This document shows positions 1-7,872 of a stretch of 13,907 bases of DNA, piece by piece. The DNA comes from JACJXF01 sp964349045. GTDB taxonomy: Bacteria > Bacteroidota > Bacteroidia > Bacteroidales > GCA-2748055. Under the pieces are notes generated by a model. It saw only the letters and a list, made by a program, of their open reading frames with translations. It was not told where the DNA came from and did no database searches. The stretch lies in the NCBI GenBank assembly GCA_964349045.1, contig CAYGFI010000129.1:1-13907 (forward strand). Reading direction: 5' to 3'. The stretch's first letter is position 1; each line of letters opens with the position of its first letter. The translations under genes and the position numbers were made by a program.

Positions 1-313
1 ATTTAGTTCTAAAGTATCAAAGAAGAATTAAACTGAGTCCGGAATACTTGTAAAAATTCATTGTTCATTATTGATCTATTATCAGTTAATTCATTAAAAG
101 TTACTCGGGTACAAAACTATATATAATTATCCCAAGATTAAATTCACGTAAAAACCGGTTACCATATCCTTTTAACTAAATATCCAGTAATAAATTATTT
201 TGTTACAAATAACCCGCTATCAAGCACTTACTAATTCTTTATTCCATGTTTAAAGATGGCATTTGAATATCATCAAATTAATAACTGAAACTCCTCACTT
301 AATGCTATAATTT
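1..313. other. Non-coding leader before the GH30 gene
   Basis: This AT-rich stretch holds no convincing gene on either strand. The only structure I see close to the first gene is an inverted repeat at 261-278, with arms ATTTGA and TCAAAT separated by 6 bases, ending 35 bases before the start codon. It could be an operator, but 6-base arms arise easily by chance in AT-rich DNA. A partial match to the Bacteroidota -7 element (TTATTTTG against TAnnTTTG) lies near 194-201, without a clear -33 partner. The promoter is therefore unproven. Confidence 0.5.
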
Positions 314-1816
314 ATGAAATCAAAAAGTGGATTTTACCTGATTCTGCCGGTGAGATGCACGTTTTACCTTTTAACAGTCATTTCACTTTTGATCCTCACC
401 TTCTCCTGCGATTCAAATAAGCAGAAAGACATCATGACACATAATTCCAAAGTCAACCTTAAACTGGAAACTGCCATCCAGTTTGTTACTGCTAAGAATA
501 CGGACCTGCGGTTAAGTCCGGGTGAAAATCTCGTTTTTCAGGATTTTATTCAGCCCGGCCAGCGGGAGGCAACCATAATAATTGATCCCCGGAAGAGTTT
601 TCAGACCATTGAGGGCATCGGTGGAGCCATCACCGATGCTACAGCCGAAACTTTTTACAGAATGCCTGCAGATAAACAGGCTGAAATACTTAAAGCTTAT
701 TTTAATCCTGTTGATGGAATTGGTTACAGTTTATGCCGGACCCATATCAACTCATGCGACTTTTCAAGTGAGGTCTACGCTTACAGCGAAGTGCCAAATG
801 ATACCCTGCTAAAGCATTTTTCTATTGAACATGATCTAAAATTCAGGATCCCATTTATAAAGTCTGCTTTGAAAGAATCGGGAAACAAACTCAAATTATT
901 TGCTTCGCCCTGGAGTCCCCCGGCCTGGATGAAATCCAACAACAACATGCAGCAGGGTGGTAAACTTTTACCAGCCTGTTACAAGGTCTGGGCCGATTAT
1001 TATGTCCGTTTTATCCGCGAATACAGTAAACATGGAATTGATATCTGGGGATTAACTGTTCAAAATGAACCTGTAGCAATTGCGGCCTGGGAATCATGCG
1101 ATTATACTGCTGAAGAAGAAAGGGACTTTGTAAAAAACTTTATGGGACCTGCCCTTGAAAAAGCTGGTTTGAGCAATGTGAAACTAATCATCTGGGATCA
1201 TAACCGGGGACTCATTTACCAGAGAGCCAAAGTGGTTTTGGAAGATCCTGAAGCAGCGAAATATGTGTGGGGAACCGGATATCACTGGTATTCCGGTGAA
1301 CAATTTGGTAACGTAAAAATGGTAAATGAAGCATTCCCAGACAAGAAGTTACTTTTCACGGAGGGATGCAAATTCCCGTTTTGCTACGACAGCCTCCTGG
1401 TCTGGAAATGGGGTGAAGCATATGGAAAAGCCATCATTAATGACATTAATAACGGTGCCTGCGGATGGACCGATTGGAACATCTTGTTGGATGAAACCGG
1501 GGGACCAAACCATTTGAATAATTTTTGTTTCGCACCGGTAATCGGAAATACAAAAACCAGCGAGGTTATTTACGCGGATTCTTATTATTATCTTGGCCAT
1601 TTTTCGAAATATTTCCGCCCGGGGGCTAAACGCATCATCTGCTCCACCAACACCGATGACCTGCTGGCAACTGCAGTAATAAATCCTGACGGAGGAGTGG
1701 CTGTAGTGGTTCTTAATCTGAAAGACTGGGATATCAAATATAAAGTATGGCTTGAAAACCGGGCAATGACTGCAACAATTTTAAAACATTCAATCGTTAC
1801 TTTGGTTTTCTATTAG
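314..1816 (+). CDS. GH30-family glycoside hydrolase, lipoprotein
   Basis: This is a 500-residue exported retaining beta-glycosidase of family GH30, the clan GH-A group related to glucosylceramidase. Residues 1-31 form a signal with a hydrophobic core, followed by Cys32 (TFSC, a relaxed lipobox), so it is probably a lipoprotein. The catalytic barrel begins with the typical FQTIEGIGGAITDATA segment (residues 96-111) and contains FASPWSPPAWMKSN (196-209). The acid/base is predicted as E252 in TVQNEP and the nucleophile as E350 in LLFTEG. The C-terminal strands (about 455-500, VAVVVLN to HSIVTLVFY) match the usual beta-domain end, so the protein looks complete. Known GH30 activities include beta-glucosidase, beta-1,6-glucanase, beta-xylosidase and beta-fucosidase, and sequence reading alone does not choose between them. 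A 637-base gap separates it from the next gene, so it may be a separate transcription unit. Confidence 0.93.
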   Translation: MKSKSGFYLILPVRCTFYLLTVISLLILTFSCDSNKQKDIMTHNSKVNLKLETAIQFVTAKNTDLRLSPGENLVFQDFIQPGQREATIIIDPRKSFQTIEGIGGAITDATAETFYRMPADKQAEILKAYFNPVDGIGYSLCRTHINSCDFSSEVYAYSEVPNDTLLKHFSIEHDLKFRIPFIKSALKESGNKLKLFASPWSPPAWMKSNNNMQQGGKLLPACYKVWADYYVRFIREYSKHGIDIWGLTVQNEPVAIAAWESCDYTAEEERDFVKNFMGPALEKAGLSNVKLIIWDHNRGLIYQRAKVVLEDPEAAKYVWGTGYHWYSGEQFGNVKMVNEAFPDKKLLFTEGCKFPFCYDSLLVWKWGEAYGKAIINDINNGACGWTDWNILLDETGGPNHLNNFCFAPVIGNTKTSEVIYADSYYYLGHFSKYFRPGAKRIICSTNTDDLLATAVINPDGGVAVVVLNLKDWDIKYKVWLENRAMTATILKHSIVTLVFY

Positions 1817-2054
1817 GTTAAGAAAAGATTTCTTCATTGAGTTACCGGAATACAAGAGCCTTCCGCAAAGAAAAATCTTTTTGCTACACAGAAACATCCC
1901 TTTCAATATAATTTTAATATTGTTCTTTTTGGATAATGAAAGAACAAAAAAAAATGCAATCACTGCCATTTAATGGGTATTAAATCCCCCCTGCATAACC
2001 TCGTGCATTCAAGCAATAACAAATTTTCAAATGCTGGAAGAAGACATTATTATA

Positions 2055-2132
2055 ATGTATAATATTACATTGACAGCAGAGGAAAAACTGGAGATTGAAC
2101 AAAATGCCACAACAGCAGGATTATTCTGTTGA
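2055..2132 (+). pseudogene. Possible ribbon-helix-helix antitoxin remnant
   Basis: The frame reads MYNITLTAEEKLEIEQ followed by NATTAGLFC and a stop, 25 residues in all. The opening strand-plus-helix pattern is like the N-terminus of small ribbon-helix-helix DNA-binding proteins (antitoxins, or MobC-like relaxosome proteins), which normally run 60-90 residues. A one-base shift after the Gly-Leu gives SVEILIK and another stop, as expected for a decayed gene. Just downstream, short out-of-frame pieces (MNSYLFI from 2161, then LDINYSN) vaguely recall the start of a PIN-domain toxin. The match is short and made by eye, so this could be chance. Confidence 0.25.
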
Positions 2133-2297
2133 AATACTTATTAAATAAATGGTGCAATTCATGAATTCCTATCTCTTTATTTAGATATTAATTATTCCAA
2201 CATTGACAGATTTGAAATAAATTCAAAATTCAAAGTATTATCAATTAATCTATCTTTTGACATACTTATTTGAAAACTCTCAATTGCTCCTTATTTA

Positions 2298-2387
2298 TCA
2301 TGTATTAAATCTTAAACACTTTGTAAGATTATTAACAGCATTCAAAGATTATCTCCGTATCGAAACAGAAATACTTTCTCACCTTTA
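2298..2387 (+). repeat. Leader repeat, copy A (upstream of first GH29)
   Basis: This is a 90-base direct repeat aligned without gaps to 4391-4480. By hand count 75 of 90 positions match, and 47 of the first 50. It contains an inverted repeat at 2308-2330: AATCTTA, a 9-base spacer AACACTTTG, then TAAGATT. The copy ends 66 bases before the fucosidase start codon. The differences between copies change amino acids, and one makes a stop in the frame open through copy A, so the conservation is not protein coding. It probably holds a regulator site or a transcribed leader element. Confidence 0.8.
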
Positions 2388-2453
2388 TTTAATTGTTTAT
2401 TGTGAGTTTTTCAGGTGGGGAAAACATCACCATAAAATGAAAATCTGTATAAT

Positions 2454-4250
2454 ATGAAAAAACTAAAATGTACTCTTGTGGCTCTTGCTTTATCCGGTAT
2501 TTGCTTTTGTCAAAAGACCGAGGACTTTGTCCGTGCGACCGCCCCTGAGATTAGCTTCGGAAAAACGCCCGCAGAAGCCTATACACCTGAAATCCGGGAA
2601 AACATGAAAAAACTCTATCATGATAAGATAGGGCTTTTTGTCCATTTTGGTCCATATGCTCAGCTTGAAGGGATTTGGAATGGAAAACAGGTAGCCGCGG
2701 AATGGATCATGAATAAGGCAACTATTCCGGTTGCGGAATATGAACGTGAGGCGGCAAGTAAGTTTAATCCATACCGGTTTAATGCTGACGAATGGGTCGC
2801 TGTGGCCAAAAGAGCGGGCATGGGCTTCATGGTAGTAACCTCCAAGCATCATGATGGATTTGCAATGTTTAAATCGGAACATCCATACAATTTAGTTGAT
2901 TTTACAGAGTTTAAGCGCGACCTCATAGGTGAACTGGCAGTGGCAAGTAAAAAAGGAGATATCGGATTTGGGGTCTATTATTCACAGAGTCAGGACTGGC
3001 ACGAAGAGGGGGCTGCCGGCAACATCTGGGATTTCCCGAAAAATCTGCCCCAGGAAAGTTTTGATGCCTATTTTAATAGTAAGGTGATGACACAGGTTAC
3101 GGAACTGGCCACCCATTATGATGATCTCTTTATGTTCTGGTTTGATACTCCGTCCCGGATGAAGGACTCTCAATGTGAACTTTTAATGGATATTATCAAA
3201 AAAGATCAGCCGGCAACATTAGTAAACTCAAGGATAGGAAACGGGTACGGGCATTTTGATACCTCGCTGGATGGTGGCAAAACTCCGAATGTAAATAAGG
3301 TGAGCTGGTTACCTGATCTGAAAGTACCATGGCAGACCCACAGTTCGGTTGCCGGAAGCTGGGGGTATACCAGGTGGTCGGCCAATAAGGATCGATCTGA
3401 CGATTATGTTCATTTTATTTATGACCTGTGTAATATCGTAAGCCATGGCGGGGTCGAACTTTTAAATGTTGCCCCGGGTCCGGATGGTACTATTCCGCAG
3501 GCCCAGGTAGAAAGTCTGACCGCAATCGGAGACTGGCTGAAAGTCAATGGGGAGTCAATTTATGATGCAGACCCAAGTCCCTATATATTTCCGCCGTTTG
3601 CTATTACCTCCAAACCGGGAAAGTTATACCTGCACCTGAAGCCGGATGCTGCCAAAGCTGTTAAGTTAAATGGACTTCTTAGCAAGGTTAAAAACGCGTA
3701 TTGCCTGGCAGATACAGACAGGAAGGCGCTGAGTTTCGAGCAGAATGATGGAGAACTGCGGCTTCAACTTCCCAGGAAACTTGTTCAGCCTCATGTGACG
3801 GTGGTGGTACTGGAAATTGACGGGAAAGATGCCCGTGTTGCCGATGAAACTCTTGTGCCCGGATCGGATGGGACAATTGAACTGCCTGTTGCTAAATGCG
3901 AGTATGGAATTCTCCGGATCGGGTACGACTACAAGCGGCAGGTGACCGTTCGCTGGGGAGAGAACATAAAGCAGGGATTGATCTGGACGGTCAGGATTGA
4001 TAAGCCTCTTGGTAAGTACAAGCTCATCAGCGAGCAGACAGGTGATACAACATTGCAGTATGCGGTGACTGTCCTGGATCAGTCTGTAATGGTGGATGCT
4101 ACCGGACCTGAGAAAATGAGCAGGAAAGAAGCTTCCGGAGTGATTACCATTGATAAGCCCGGTACATTTACCATTAAAGCCGAACCTGTGATCACCACCC
4201 GAAACAAGCAATATGCGCTTAAAGGGCTGACACTCGTTCCCGTTCGGTAA
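2454..4250 (+). CDS. GH29 alpha-L-fucosidase with extra C-terminal module
   Basis: This 598-residue exported enzyme should remove alpha-linked L-fucose from glycans by a retaining mechanism. The N-terminus (about 1-20, Lys-rich then hydrophobic, ending GICFCQ) is a signal peptide; Cys17 or Cys19 could be lipidated but the box is poor. The GH29 barrel (about 40-370) shows GLFVHFG (H64), EWIMN, SKHHDGF (H132, H133), VYYSQSQDW and the nucleophile D231 in FWFDTPSR. The strand NVAPGPDG follows. At the position of human FUCA1 acid/base E289 (KWEMC) this protein has PWQT, with Q294. Residues about 380-470 form the usual C-terminal beta domain. About 475-598 (IWTVRIDKPLGKY to LTLVPVR) is an additional beta-rich module resembling DUF5077-type carbohydrate-binding domains, so the protein is about 100 residues longer than typical GH29. 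Sampled lines are G+C-richer than in the second fucosidase (35 of 60 at 3901-3960 against 20 of 60 at 7561-7620), which may point to a different origin. Confidence 0.93.
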   Translation: MKKLKCTLVALALSGICFCQKTEDFVRATAPEISFGKTPAEAYTPEIRENMKKLYHDKIGLFVHFGPYAQLEGIWNGKQVAAEWIMNKATIPVAEYEREAASKFNPYRFNADEWVAVAKRAGMGFMVVTSKHHDGFAMFKSEHPYNLVDFTEFKRDLIGELAVASKKGDIGFGVYYSQSQDWHEEGAAGNIWDFPKNLPQESFDAYFNSKVMTQVTELATHYDDLFMFWFDTPSRMKDSQCELLMDIIKKDQPATLVNSRIGNGYGHFDTSLDGGKTPNVNKVSWLPDLKVPWQTHSSVAGSWGYTRWSANKDRSDDYVHFIYDLCNIVSHGGVELLNVAPGPDGTIPQAQVESLTAIGDWLKVNGESIYDADPSPYIFPPFAITSKPGKLYLHLKPDAAKAVKLNGLLSKVKNAYCLADTDRKALSFEQNDGELRLQLPRKLVQPHVTVVVLEIDGKDARVADETLVPGSDGTIELPVAKCEYGILRIGYDYKRQVTVRWGENIKQGLIWTVRIDKPLGKYKLISEQTGDTTLQYAVTVLDQSVMVDATGPEKMSRKEASGVITIDKPGTFTIKAEPVITTRNKQYALKGLTLVPVR

Positions 4251-4258
4251 ATCAGGCA

Positions 4259-4301
4259 GGGGGTAACTTTGAAACACATGATGTGTGGATTAGTTGTCCC
4301 C
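4259..4301 (+). terminator. Hairpin after the GH29 stop, possible transcript end
   Basis: The outer arms GGGGGTAACT (4259-4268) and AGTTGTCCCC (4292-4301) pair over 10 positions as RNA, with one G-U and one U-G wobble. An inner stem ACACA and TGTGT (4274-4278, 4282-4286) closes on a 3-base loop. It starts 9 bases after the stop codon. There is no T-tract downstream, so it may stabilise or process the mRNA rather than terminate transcription by the intrinsic route. Confidence 0.4.
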
Positions 4302-4390
4302 GTTGAAGTAAGCATAATGACAAAGGCCGGAGAAGAGTTCAATGTCATATTTATATTGTCCTTTAAAATGGATATTGAGGAAGTATTGGA

Positions 4391-4480
4391 TCATGCATTA
4401 AATCTTAAACACTTTGTATGATTATTAATAGCATTCAAAGTCAGTTTCCATATCGCATTCCAAATTCTTTCTCAACTTTA
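4391..4480 (+). repeat. Leader repeat, copy B (upstream of first sulfatase)
   Basis: This is the partner of the 90-base element at 2298-2387, with 75 of 90 positions identical by hand count and no gaps. The inverted repeat is kept with one change: AATCTTA at 4401-4407, the identical spacer AACACTTTG, then TATGATT at 4417-4423. The copy ends 171 bases before the sulfatase start, against 66 for copy A, so the distance to the gene is not conserved. Confidence 0.8.
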
Positions 4481-4651
4481 TATCCCGGATCGGATCATGT
4501 TTTTAAAGCCATGGGATGTGTTCATTTTTTATAACCTGTTGTATTAATCCGGACCTTAAACAAACCGGAAAATGATGTCAGACTATTTTAACCAGGTAAA
4601 ATCTTTCCCGGCTGGTTGGATAAACTTAGATCTGCATTAAACTTTAAAATA

Positions 4652-6229
4652 ATGAATAAACTTATAATATTAGCAGGATTAGGATTATTAAGTATTTCGT
4701 GTTCGAAGAAGAAAAGTCCGAATATTATCTTTCTTTTAACTGACGATCAAACGTATACTTCCCTTGGTTGTTACGGGAATACCCAGGTTAAAACACCCAA
4801 CATGGATAAACTGGCTGAAGAAGGAGTTCTTTTCAATAACCAGTATGCTACCACGTCGATTTGTATGGCCAGCAGGGCAATTTTGATGACCGGTATGTAT
4901 GAGTATAAGACAGGTTGTAATTTTATGCACGGCTCATTAACCCGTGATAAGTTCAATTTATCTTATCCGAATTTACTACAAAAAGCAGGTTACAGAACCG
5001 GGTTTGCCGGTAAATTCGGATTTGCTGTAACAGAGGAACCTGATTCGAATGATAATTGCGACACATATGACCGGGAACCTGTGGCTGATTTTGACTGGTG
5101 GGGTGGTGGTATTGGTCAAACCAGTTACCGGACAGGTGAAAATAAGTACATTGCTAAATATGCAGATAAATACCCACACAGTACCCGTGCTTATGGCGCT
5201 GCAGCCTCCGATTTTATCAAAGAATCGGTGAAAATGGACAAACCTTTTTGTTTATCTATCAGTTTCAAGGCTCCTCATAAACCTTTTACTCCCGATCCGG
5301 TATTTGATACTGTATATCAGAATACCGTATTCAGCCCTCCGGCAGATTATGGAAGAGAAGCAGGAAGTCATCTGGCCACACAAGCCAAATTAGGCCGTAA
5401 TTATCTCAAAATGTTTGAGGAATGGAATCGTGAAAACTACCAGGAAACTGCAACGAAGTATTATCAACTTGTGTATGGCGTAGATTATGCCATTGGTATG
5501 ATACGTAAAGAACTTAAAGAACGGGGAATTGATGATAATACAGTTATAATTCTAACCTCGGATAATGGGTATTTCTGCGGATCACATGGTTTTGCAGGCA
5601 AAGAATTGCCCTATGAAAAAGGAGCAAAGACCCCCCTGATAATATATGATCCACGAAATCCTGTAATAAAAAATCAGTCTCCTGTTAATTCACTCACGGG
5701 TACCATAGATATTGCCCCAACAATCCTTGATCTTGCCGGAGTTGAAATTCCACCTGATATGGACGGGGTCAGTCTTGTTCCAATTTTAAAAAATCCGGGG
5801 GCAAAAGTCAGGGATGAATTATCCATAGTTCAGTCATATGGCTCTGCTCCTACGCTTGTATTAAGTGTGGTGACTCAAAATTGGAAATATATATACTGGT
5901 TCTTCGGGGAAAACATTAAACCTTCAGAAGAATTGTTCAACCTGAAAAACGATCCCTTTGAAATGCAAAATCTGGCCTCAGCTAATGAAGAAAAAACCGG
6001 TGAGATGAGGAAATTGTATGATGCAACCGTGGAAAAGTGGAAAAAAGATGCAGTTCCCTATGGATATTATCAAGAGTTTGGTATCCTTTTCGACAGGAAC
6101 ATAGAATGGAAAGATAAAAAGGGAGTACTGCCTGAACCATTTATTGAAAATTATTTACAGGAATTAGCAAAACTGAACATGGAAAATGATCCCTTTAATT
6201 ATGAAGAAATAATTAGAAGAGCCAATTAA
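4652..6229 (+). CDS. S1-family (formylglycine) sulfatase, CMASR type
   Basis: This exported sulfatase hydrolyses sulfate esters, presumably on a carbohydrate. I chose the ATG at 4652 (525 residues) over the in-frame ATG at 4616 because it places a short basic start and hydrophobic core directly before Cys17 (LSISC), a relaxed lipoprotein signal. Active-site features by comparison with human arylsulfatase A: metal ligands D31 and D32 (LLTDDQ), the formylglycine Cys71 in CMASR followed by AILMTG, K121 in GKF, H209 in KAPHKPF, D304 and N305 in TSDNG, and K317 in AGKELPYEKG. The usual His of GKWH is Gly123 here. CxASR needs an anaerobic-type maturase or equivalent, which is not in the window. C-terminal NWKYIYWF and the FNLKNDPFEMQNLA segment (about 429-451) are standard for S1. 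It sits 133 bases before the second GH29. The substrate position and subfamily are not determined. Confidence 0.94.
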   Translation: MNKLIILAGLGLLSISCSKKKSPNIIFLLTDDQTYTSLGCYGNTQVKTPNMDKLAEEGVLFNNQYATTSICMASRAILMTGMYEYKTGCNFMHGSLTRDKFNLSYPNLLQKAGYRTGFAGKFGFAVTEEPDSNDNCDTYDREPVADFDWWGGGIGQTSYRTGENKYIAKYADKYPHSTRAYGAAASDFIKESVKMDKPFCLSISFKAPHKPFTPDPVFDTVYQNTVFSPPADYGREAGSHLATQAKLGRNYLKMFEEWNRENYQETATKYYQLVYGVDYAIGMIRKELKERGIDDNTVIILTSDNGYFCGSHGFAGKELPYEKGAKTPLIIYDPRNPVIKNQSPVNSLTGTIDIAPTILDLAGVEIPPDMDGVSLVPILKNPGAKVRDELSIVQSYGSAPTLVLSVVTQNWKYIYWFFGENIKPSEELFNLKNDPFEMQNLASANEEKTGEMRKLYDATVEKWKKDAVPYGYYQEFGILFDRNIEWKDKKGVLPEPFIENYLQELAKLNMENDPFNYEEIIRRAN

Positions 6230-6361
6230 AAATTAATAAAATCATAGTTGAAATTCACTTTCAGCATCGCGTATATTAAATGTGTAAAAAAAGTATCAAT
6301 GGATCTGCAAATATTTATGATCCAAAGTAAACTAATAAAACTTTAATCGAGTAGTAATATC

Positions 6362-7858
6362 ATGAAAACAAATACAATGAAAAACAAAATTATGGTTGCC
6401 CTGATGATTGCCATTATTGCATCATCATGCATTTCAGATAAGAAGAATGCAAATTCAGACATAAATGCTGAATGGAGTAAAATGAATGCGTTAAAACAAA
6501 AGGATCTGGAATGGCTTAATAATTCAAAATTTGGCATGTTTATTCACTGGGGTCCTTCTGCAATACCGGCAGGTATATGGAACGGGAAGACCATGGAGGA
6601 AATGGGACATCCCTGGGTTTCGGAATGGATTCAATACGTGGCGAAAATTCCTAGAGCTGAGTATGCTAAGCTTGCAGGAGAGTTTAATCCCCTTCAATTC
6701 GATGCCGATGCAATTGCGAGGCTGGCTAAAGATGCAGGAATGAAATATATGGTGATCACTTCAAAACACCATGATGGTTTTGCGTTATACGATTCAAAGG
6801 TCAGTAAATTCGATATATTTGATGCAAGCCCTTTTAAAAGAGACATCGTTGCAGAACTCTACCAGGCATGCAAAAAATATGGCATTGATTTCGGGATTTA
6901 TTATTCCCATAATATTGACTGGGCTGACGGAGGTGATTGCCAGTACTCAGTAATTAAGGAGATCAATGATAAAAAGGGAGAGGAAACAAGAATTTTCGGA
7001 CCAAACCTGTGGGATCCAAGTTCTGATACTTTTGAAGAATACCTTGAGAACAAAGCATATCCACAGGTAAAGGAATTACTGACCATGTTCCCCGGCATGA
7101 AAATTCTTTGGTATGATATGTCCAGGTATATGCTACCTGAACAAAGTTTTGAGTTCTATAAGCTTGCATCTTCAATTCAGCCACAGATTCTGATCAATGA
7201 AAGAGTAGGCAATGGATTTGGTGATTTTGACATTCCAGGCGACAATAAGATCCCCGAAGATCCGGATAATATACTGAAGCCATGGCAGACTGTAGGCACA
7301 TTAAATAATTCATGGGGATATAAATCATATGATCACGACTGGAAGTCACCTAAAGAGCTGCTATTCTGGCTGGTAGAGATTGTCAGTAAGGGAGGAAATT
7401 ATATGCTTAATATCGGCCCTAAAGCATCCGGTGAACTTCCGGAAGAGACCATAACAAACCTCCGGGAAATAGGACAATGGCTTGCTATTAATGGTGAGGC
7501 CATTTATAATACCAGTCGCTGGAAAATAAACCATGAAGGACCAACAAAGCTTAACATGAGTGATACCAATTCAAGACAGTTGGAAGGATTTAAAGCTGAA
7601 TTTACTCCTGAAGATATTTGGTTTACAGCCGGTGATAAATATATTTATGCAATTGCATTTGAAACACCTGTCAACAGGAAGGTGGTCATCAGAAGCATGA
7701 AAGACATAAATGTTGCTGAAATAAACCAGGTAAGAATTCTTGGTTCAGTAAATGAAATCGAATGGAAAATGACATCAGATGGTCTCAGTATCCACTTGCC
7801 GGAAGTTCTTCCTTCTGACCTGGGATATACACTTGCTATAGAATTAAAACAGGATTAA
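6362..7858 (+). CDS. GH29 alpha-L-fucosidase, lipoprotein
   Basis: This is a second, shorter GH29 of 498 residues, the usual family length. The signal (MKNKIMVALMIAIIASSC) ends at Cys23, so it is probably a lipoprotein; an in-frame ATG at 6377 is an alternative start. The barrel shows GMFIHWG (H62), SKHHDGF (H136, H137), IYYSHNIDW, and the predicted nucleophile D252 in LWYDMS. The segment NERVGNGFGDFD (279-290) parallels NSRIGNGYGHFD in the other fucosidase. At the FUCA1 E289 position it has KPWQT with Q309, again Gln instead of Glu. A C-terminal beta domain runs from about 395 to 498, without the extra module of the first GH29. It is followed after only 14 bases by the GH141-like gene and appears to open the operon that runs to the window end. 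The 132-base gap upstream shows no recognisable terminator or promoter. The enzyme probably acts on fucose with a different linkage or sulfation from the first. Confidence 0.93.
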   Translation: MKTNTMKNKIMVALMIAIIASSCISDKKNANSDINAEWSKMNALKQKDLEWLNNSKFGMFIHWGPSAIPAGIWNGKTMEEMGHPWVSEWIQYVAKIPRAEYAKLAGEFNPLQFDADAIARLAKDAGMKYMVITSKHHDGFALYDSKVSKFDIFDASPFKRDIVAELYQACKKYGIDFGIYYSHNIDWADGGDCQYSVIKEINDKKGEETRIFGPNLWDPSSDTFEEYLENKAYPQVKELLTMFPGMKILWYDMSRYMLPEQSFEFYKLASSIQPQILINERVGNGFGDFDIPGDNKIPEDPDNILKPWQTVGTLNNSWGYKSYDHDWKSPKELLFWLVEIVSKGGNYMLNIGPKASGELPEETITNLREIGQWLAINGEAIYNTSRWKINHEGPTKLNMSDTNSRQLEGFKAEFTPEDIWFTAGDKYIYAIAFETPVNRKVVIRSMKDINVAEINQVRILGSVNEIEWKMTSDGLSIHLPEVLPSDLGYTLAIELKQD

Positions 7859-7860
7859 CA

Positions 7861-7867
7861 AAAGGAG
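7861..7867 (+). promoter_or_regulatory. Strong Shine-Dalgarno for the GH141-like gene
   Basis: AAAGGAG sits 5 bases before the ATG at 7873 and just after the stop of the preceding fucosidase. It fixes the start of this gene. The other genes in the window show no comparable site, as is common in Bacteroidota. Confidence 0.7.
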
Positions 7868-7872
7868 AATAC

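Larger units (their letters stand above)
1817..2453. other. Long non-coding stretch between GH30 and GH29
   Basis: No intact gene is supported here. Small stem-loops occur at 1922-1945 (arms GTTCTTT and AAAGAAC, loop of 10, followed by A rather than T residues on the + strand, so not a normal terminator) and at 1968-1985 (arms ATTTAAT and ATTAAAT around GGGT). A peptide resembling the start of a ribbon-helix-helix antitoxin lies at 2055-2132. Copy A of a 90-base repeat, shared with the leader of the downstream sulfatase, occupies 2298-2387. The 5' leader of the fucosidase presumably starts within the last 200 bases. Confidence 0.5.
4251..4651. other. Non-coding stretch before the first sulfatase
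   Basis: No gene is supported in these 401 bases. In order it holds a strong hairpin just after the fucosidase stop (4259-4301), copy B of the 90-base leader repeat (4391-4480), and an AT-rich leader with a weak inverted repeat (TCCGG at 4548-4552 and CCGGA at 4565-4569). The presence of the repeat suggests that the sulfatase has its own promoter or a leader element shared with the fucosidase. Confidence 0.5.

Noticed and set aside
1922..1945. Stem-loop with GTTCTTT and AAAGAAC arms as a terminator for the GH30 gene
   Set aside because: It is over 100 bases past the stop, the stem is AT-rich and 7 pairs long, and it is followed by A residues on the + strand. It does not fit an intrinsic terminator in that direction.
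2257..2457. A 66-codon open frame whose stop overlaps the fucosidase start (ATGA)
   Set aside because: The overlap looks like translational coupling, but the frame covers repeat copy A, and the matching frame in copy B has a stop after HFV. Differences between the copies are not at silent positions, and the peptide has no recognisable features. It is more likely leader DNA.
3666..4277. A 203-codon open frame on the - strand inside the first GH29 gene
   Set aside because: It lies antisense to a clearly coding region with conserved fucosidase C-terminal sequence, and its translation is rich in Cys, His and Pro with no domain pattern. It is a shadow of the real gene.
4616..4651. Upstream in-frame ATG of the first sulfatase
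   Set aside because: It adds 12 residues in front of a signal that already has a proper basic start and hydrophobic core from 4652.
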